The notes under the pieces are model-generated. The model searched no databases and was not told the origin of the DNA. It saw only the letters and a program-made list of their open reading frames with translations. 5,522 bases of DNA, from NCBI GenBank assembly GCA_946415665.1, contig CAMKTI010000112.1:1-5522 (forward strand). The letters are read 5' to 3'. Both the position numbers and the translations under genes were made by a program. The stretch is from an uncultured Clostridia bacterium. GTDB taxonomy: Bacteria > Bacillota > Clostridia > Lachnospirales > CAMVHY01. This document shows, piece after piece, positions 5,117 through 5,522 of this stretch (its first letter is position 1; each line of letters starts with the position of its first letter).

Positions 5117-5522
5117 CTAGATGGTGTCGACAAAATTAGAAGATATATAATACAATAATATAAGGGAACAAAAAATAAATGGAAGGGGGAAGGAAATAAA
5201 ATGAAAAAGAAAAATGGGAAAAGAAGCTATAGAATGGATGATATGAGAGATGAAGAGTGTGAAAAAATAAAAGATTACATAAAAGAAAAGAAAAGAAAGG
5301 AAGAGCAGGGAAGGATGATAGGAATTTTTTAAACGGGGTATTTTGGATATTGAGGACAGAATCTTCGTAAATGGATTTACCGCCGAATTATGGGAAATGG
5401 TATATGGTGCATAAAAGATTTATTCGATGGGCAAAAAATGGAAAATGGGAAAGATTGGCTAAAGTTTTAAGTCAAAACGCGGAGTTAAAAAATGTTGTTA
5501 CGATGATAGATTCAAGTCATAT
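5117..5522 (+). mobile_element. 5' part of a second IS5-family element (remnant B), running off the window
   Basis: The element is recognised from its transposase (next entry). The proposed left end is CTAG (5117-5120), which fits an IS5-type YTAR target, followed by atggtgtcgacaaaatt. This resembles the proposed left end of remnant A (TTAG, actggtgtgtctaaaatt). A leader of about 80 bp precedes the transposase start. It holds a possible weak promoter, TCGACA (5127-5132) and TACAAT (5151-5156) with an 18-bp spacer. The right end is outside the window. Confidence 0.7.
5201..5522 (+). pseudogene. IS5-family transposase, N-terminal part, frameshifted and truncated by the window edge
   Basis: ATG 5201 has aagga 6 nt upstream and opens a frame of only 43 codons, ending at TAA 5330-5332. 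That frame includes MRDEECEKIKDYIKEKKRK, matching the usual IS5 start (T-D-E-x-W-E-K-I-x-x-L) with Cys in place of Trp. From about 5299 the homology continues in another frame: GRAGKDDRNFLNGVFWILRT. One base has therefore been gained or lost in the A-rich stretch 5281-5298. TAA at 5368-5370 replaces the conserved Trp of S-S-W-R-D-L-P. The frame then continues DLPPNYGKWYMVHKRF, IRWAKNGKWERLAKVLSQ and VVTMIDSSH, where the Asp codon 5509-5511 is the first catalytic residue. The rest of the DDE domain is off the window. Sequence differs clearly from remnant A (YGKWYMVHKRF versus YGNWRTVYMKF), so it is a different element. Not functional as read. Confidence 0.9.

Noticed and set aside
5321..5334. 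Run of six T residues before AAAC as a programmed -1 frameshift site in remnant B
   Set aside because: Homology already changes frame upstream, near 5299 (GRAGKDDRNFLNG reads straight through the T-run), and a nonsense codon follows at 5368. A decay frameshift explains it better.

Overview
The window is AT-rich DNA from what looks like a low-GC Gram-positive bacterium, probably of the Clostridia/Bacillota type. The evidence is a Firmicute-style enolase, strong Shine-Dalgarno sites (GGAGG, GAGGTGAT, AAGGAG), consensus sigma-A promoter boxes and compact U-tailed terminators. No taxonomic marker other than enolase is present, so the placement is an inference.

Layout, left to right. (1) Positions 1-936 hold the 3' part of a gene running in from the left edge. 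It encodes a Lys/Glu/Ser/Asn-rich, probably disordered protein with a long internal repeat and one C-terminal membrane hairpin, and a terminator follows. (2) Positions ~1096-1942 hold a decayed IS5-family insertion sequence. Its transposase is readable in three pieces but broken by stops and frameshifts, and one catalytic Asp has become Asn. (3) Positions 2074-2580 encode a small four-helix ferritin-like protein whose di-iron ligands look largely lost; it has its own terminator. (4) Positions 2700-3533 encode an unrecognised membrane protein with two copies of a membrane hairpin 105 residues apart. It has a near-perfect promoter and ribosome site. (5) Positions 3581-4906 on the minus strand encode a complete enolase (eno), convergent with the preceding gene. 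A perfect 9-bp inverted repeat lies in its leader. (6) From about 5117 to the right edge is the 5' part of a second, different IS5-family element, again with a frameshift and a nonsense codon.

Only enolase has a firmly known job, in glycolysis. The plus-strand genes are each closed by a terminator, or separated by IS debris, and look like single-gene units rather than an operon. The hairpin proteins at 1-936 and 2700-3533 share an architecture of charged low-complexity arms around a two-helix membrane hairpin ending in Tyr-x-(Ile/Thr)-Arg-(Lys/Arg). They may be distant relatives. The stretch therefore reads as an accessory segment, with poorly conserved membrane proteins and two dead insertion sequences, next to a housekeeping gene. 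I see no CRISPR array, tRNA, rRNA, defence cassette or other recognisable multi-gene system.
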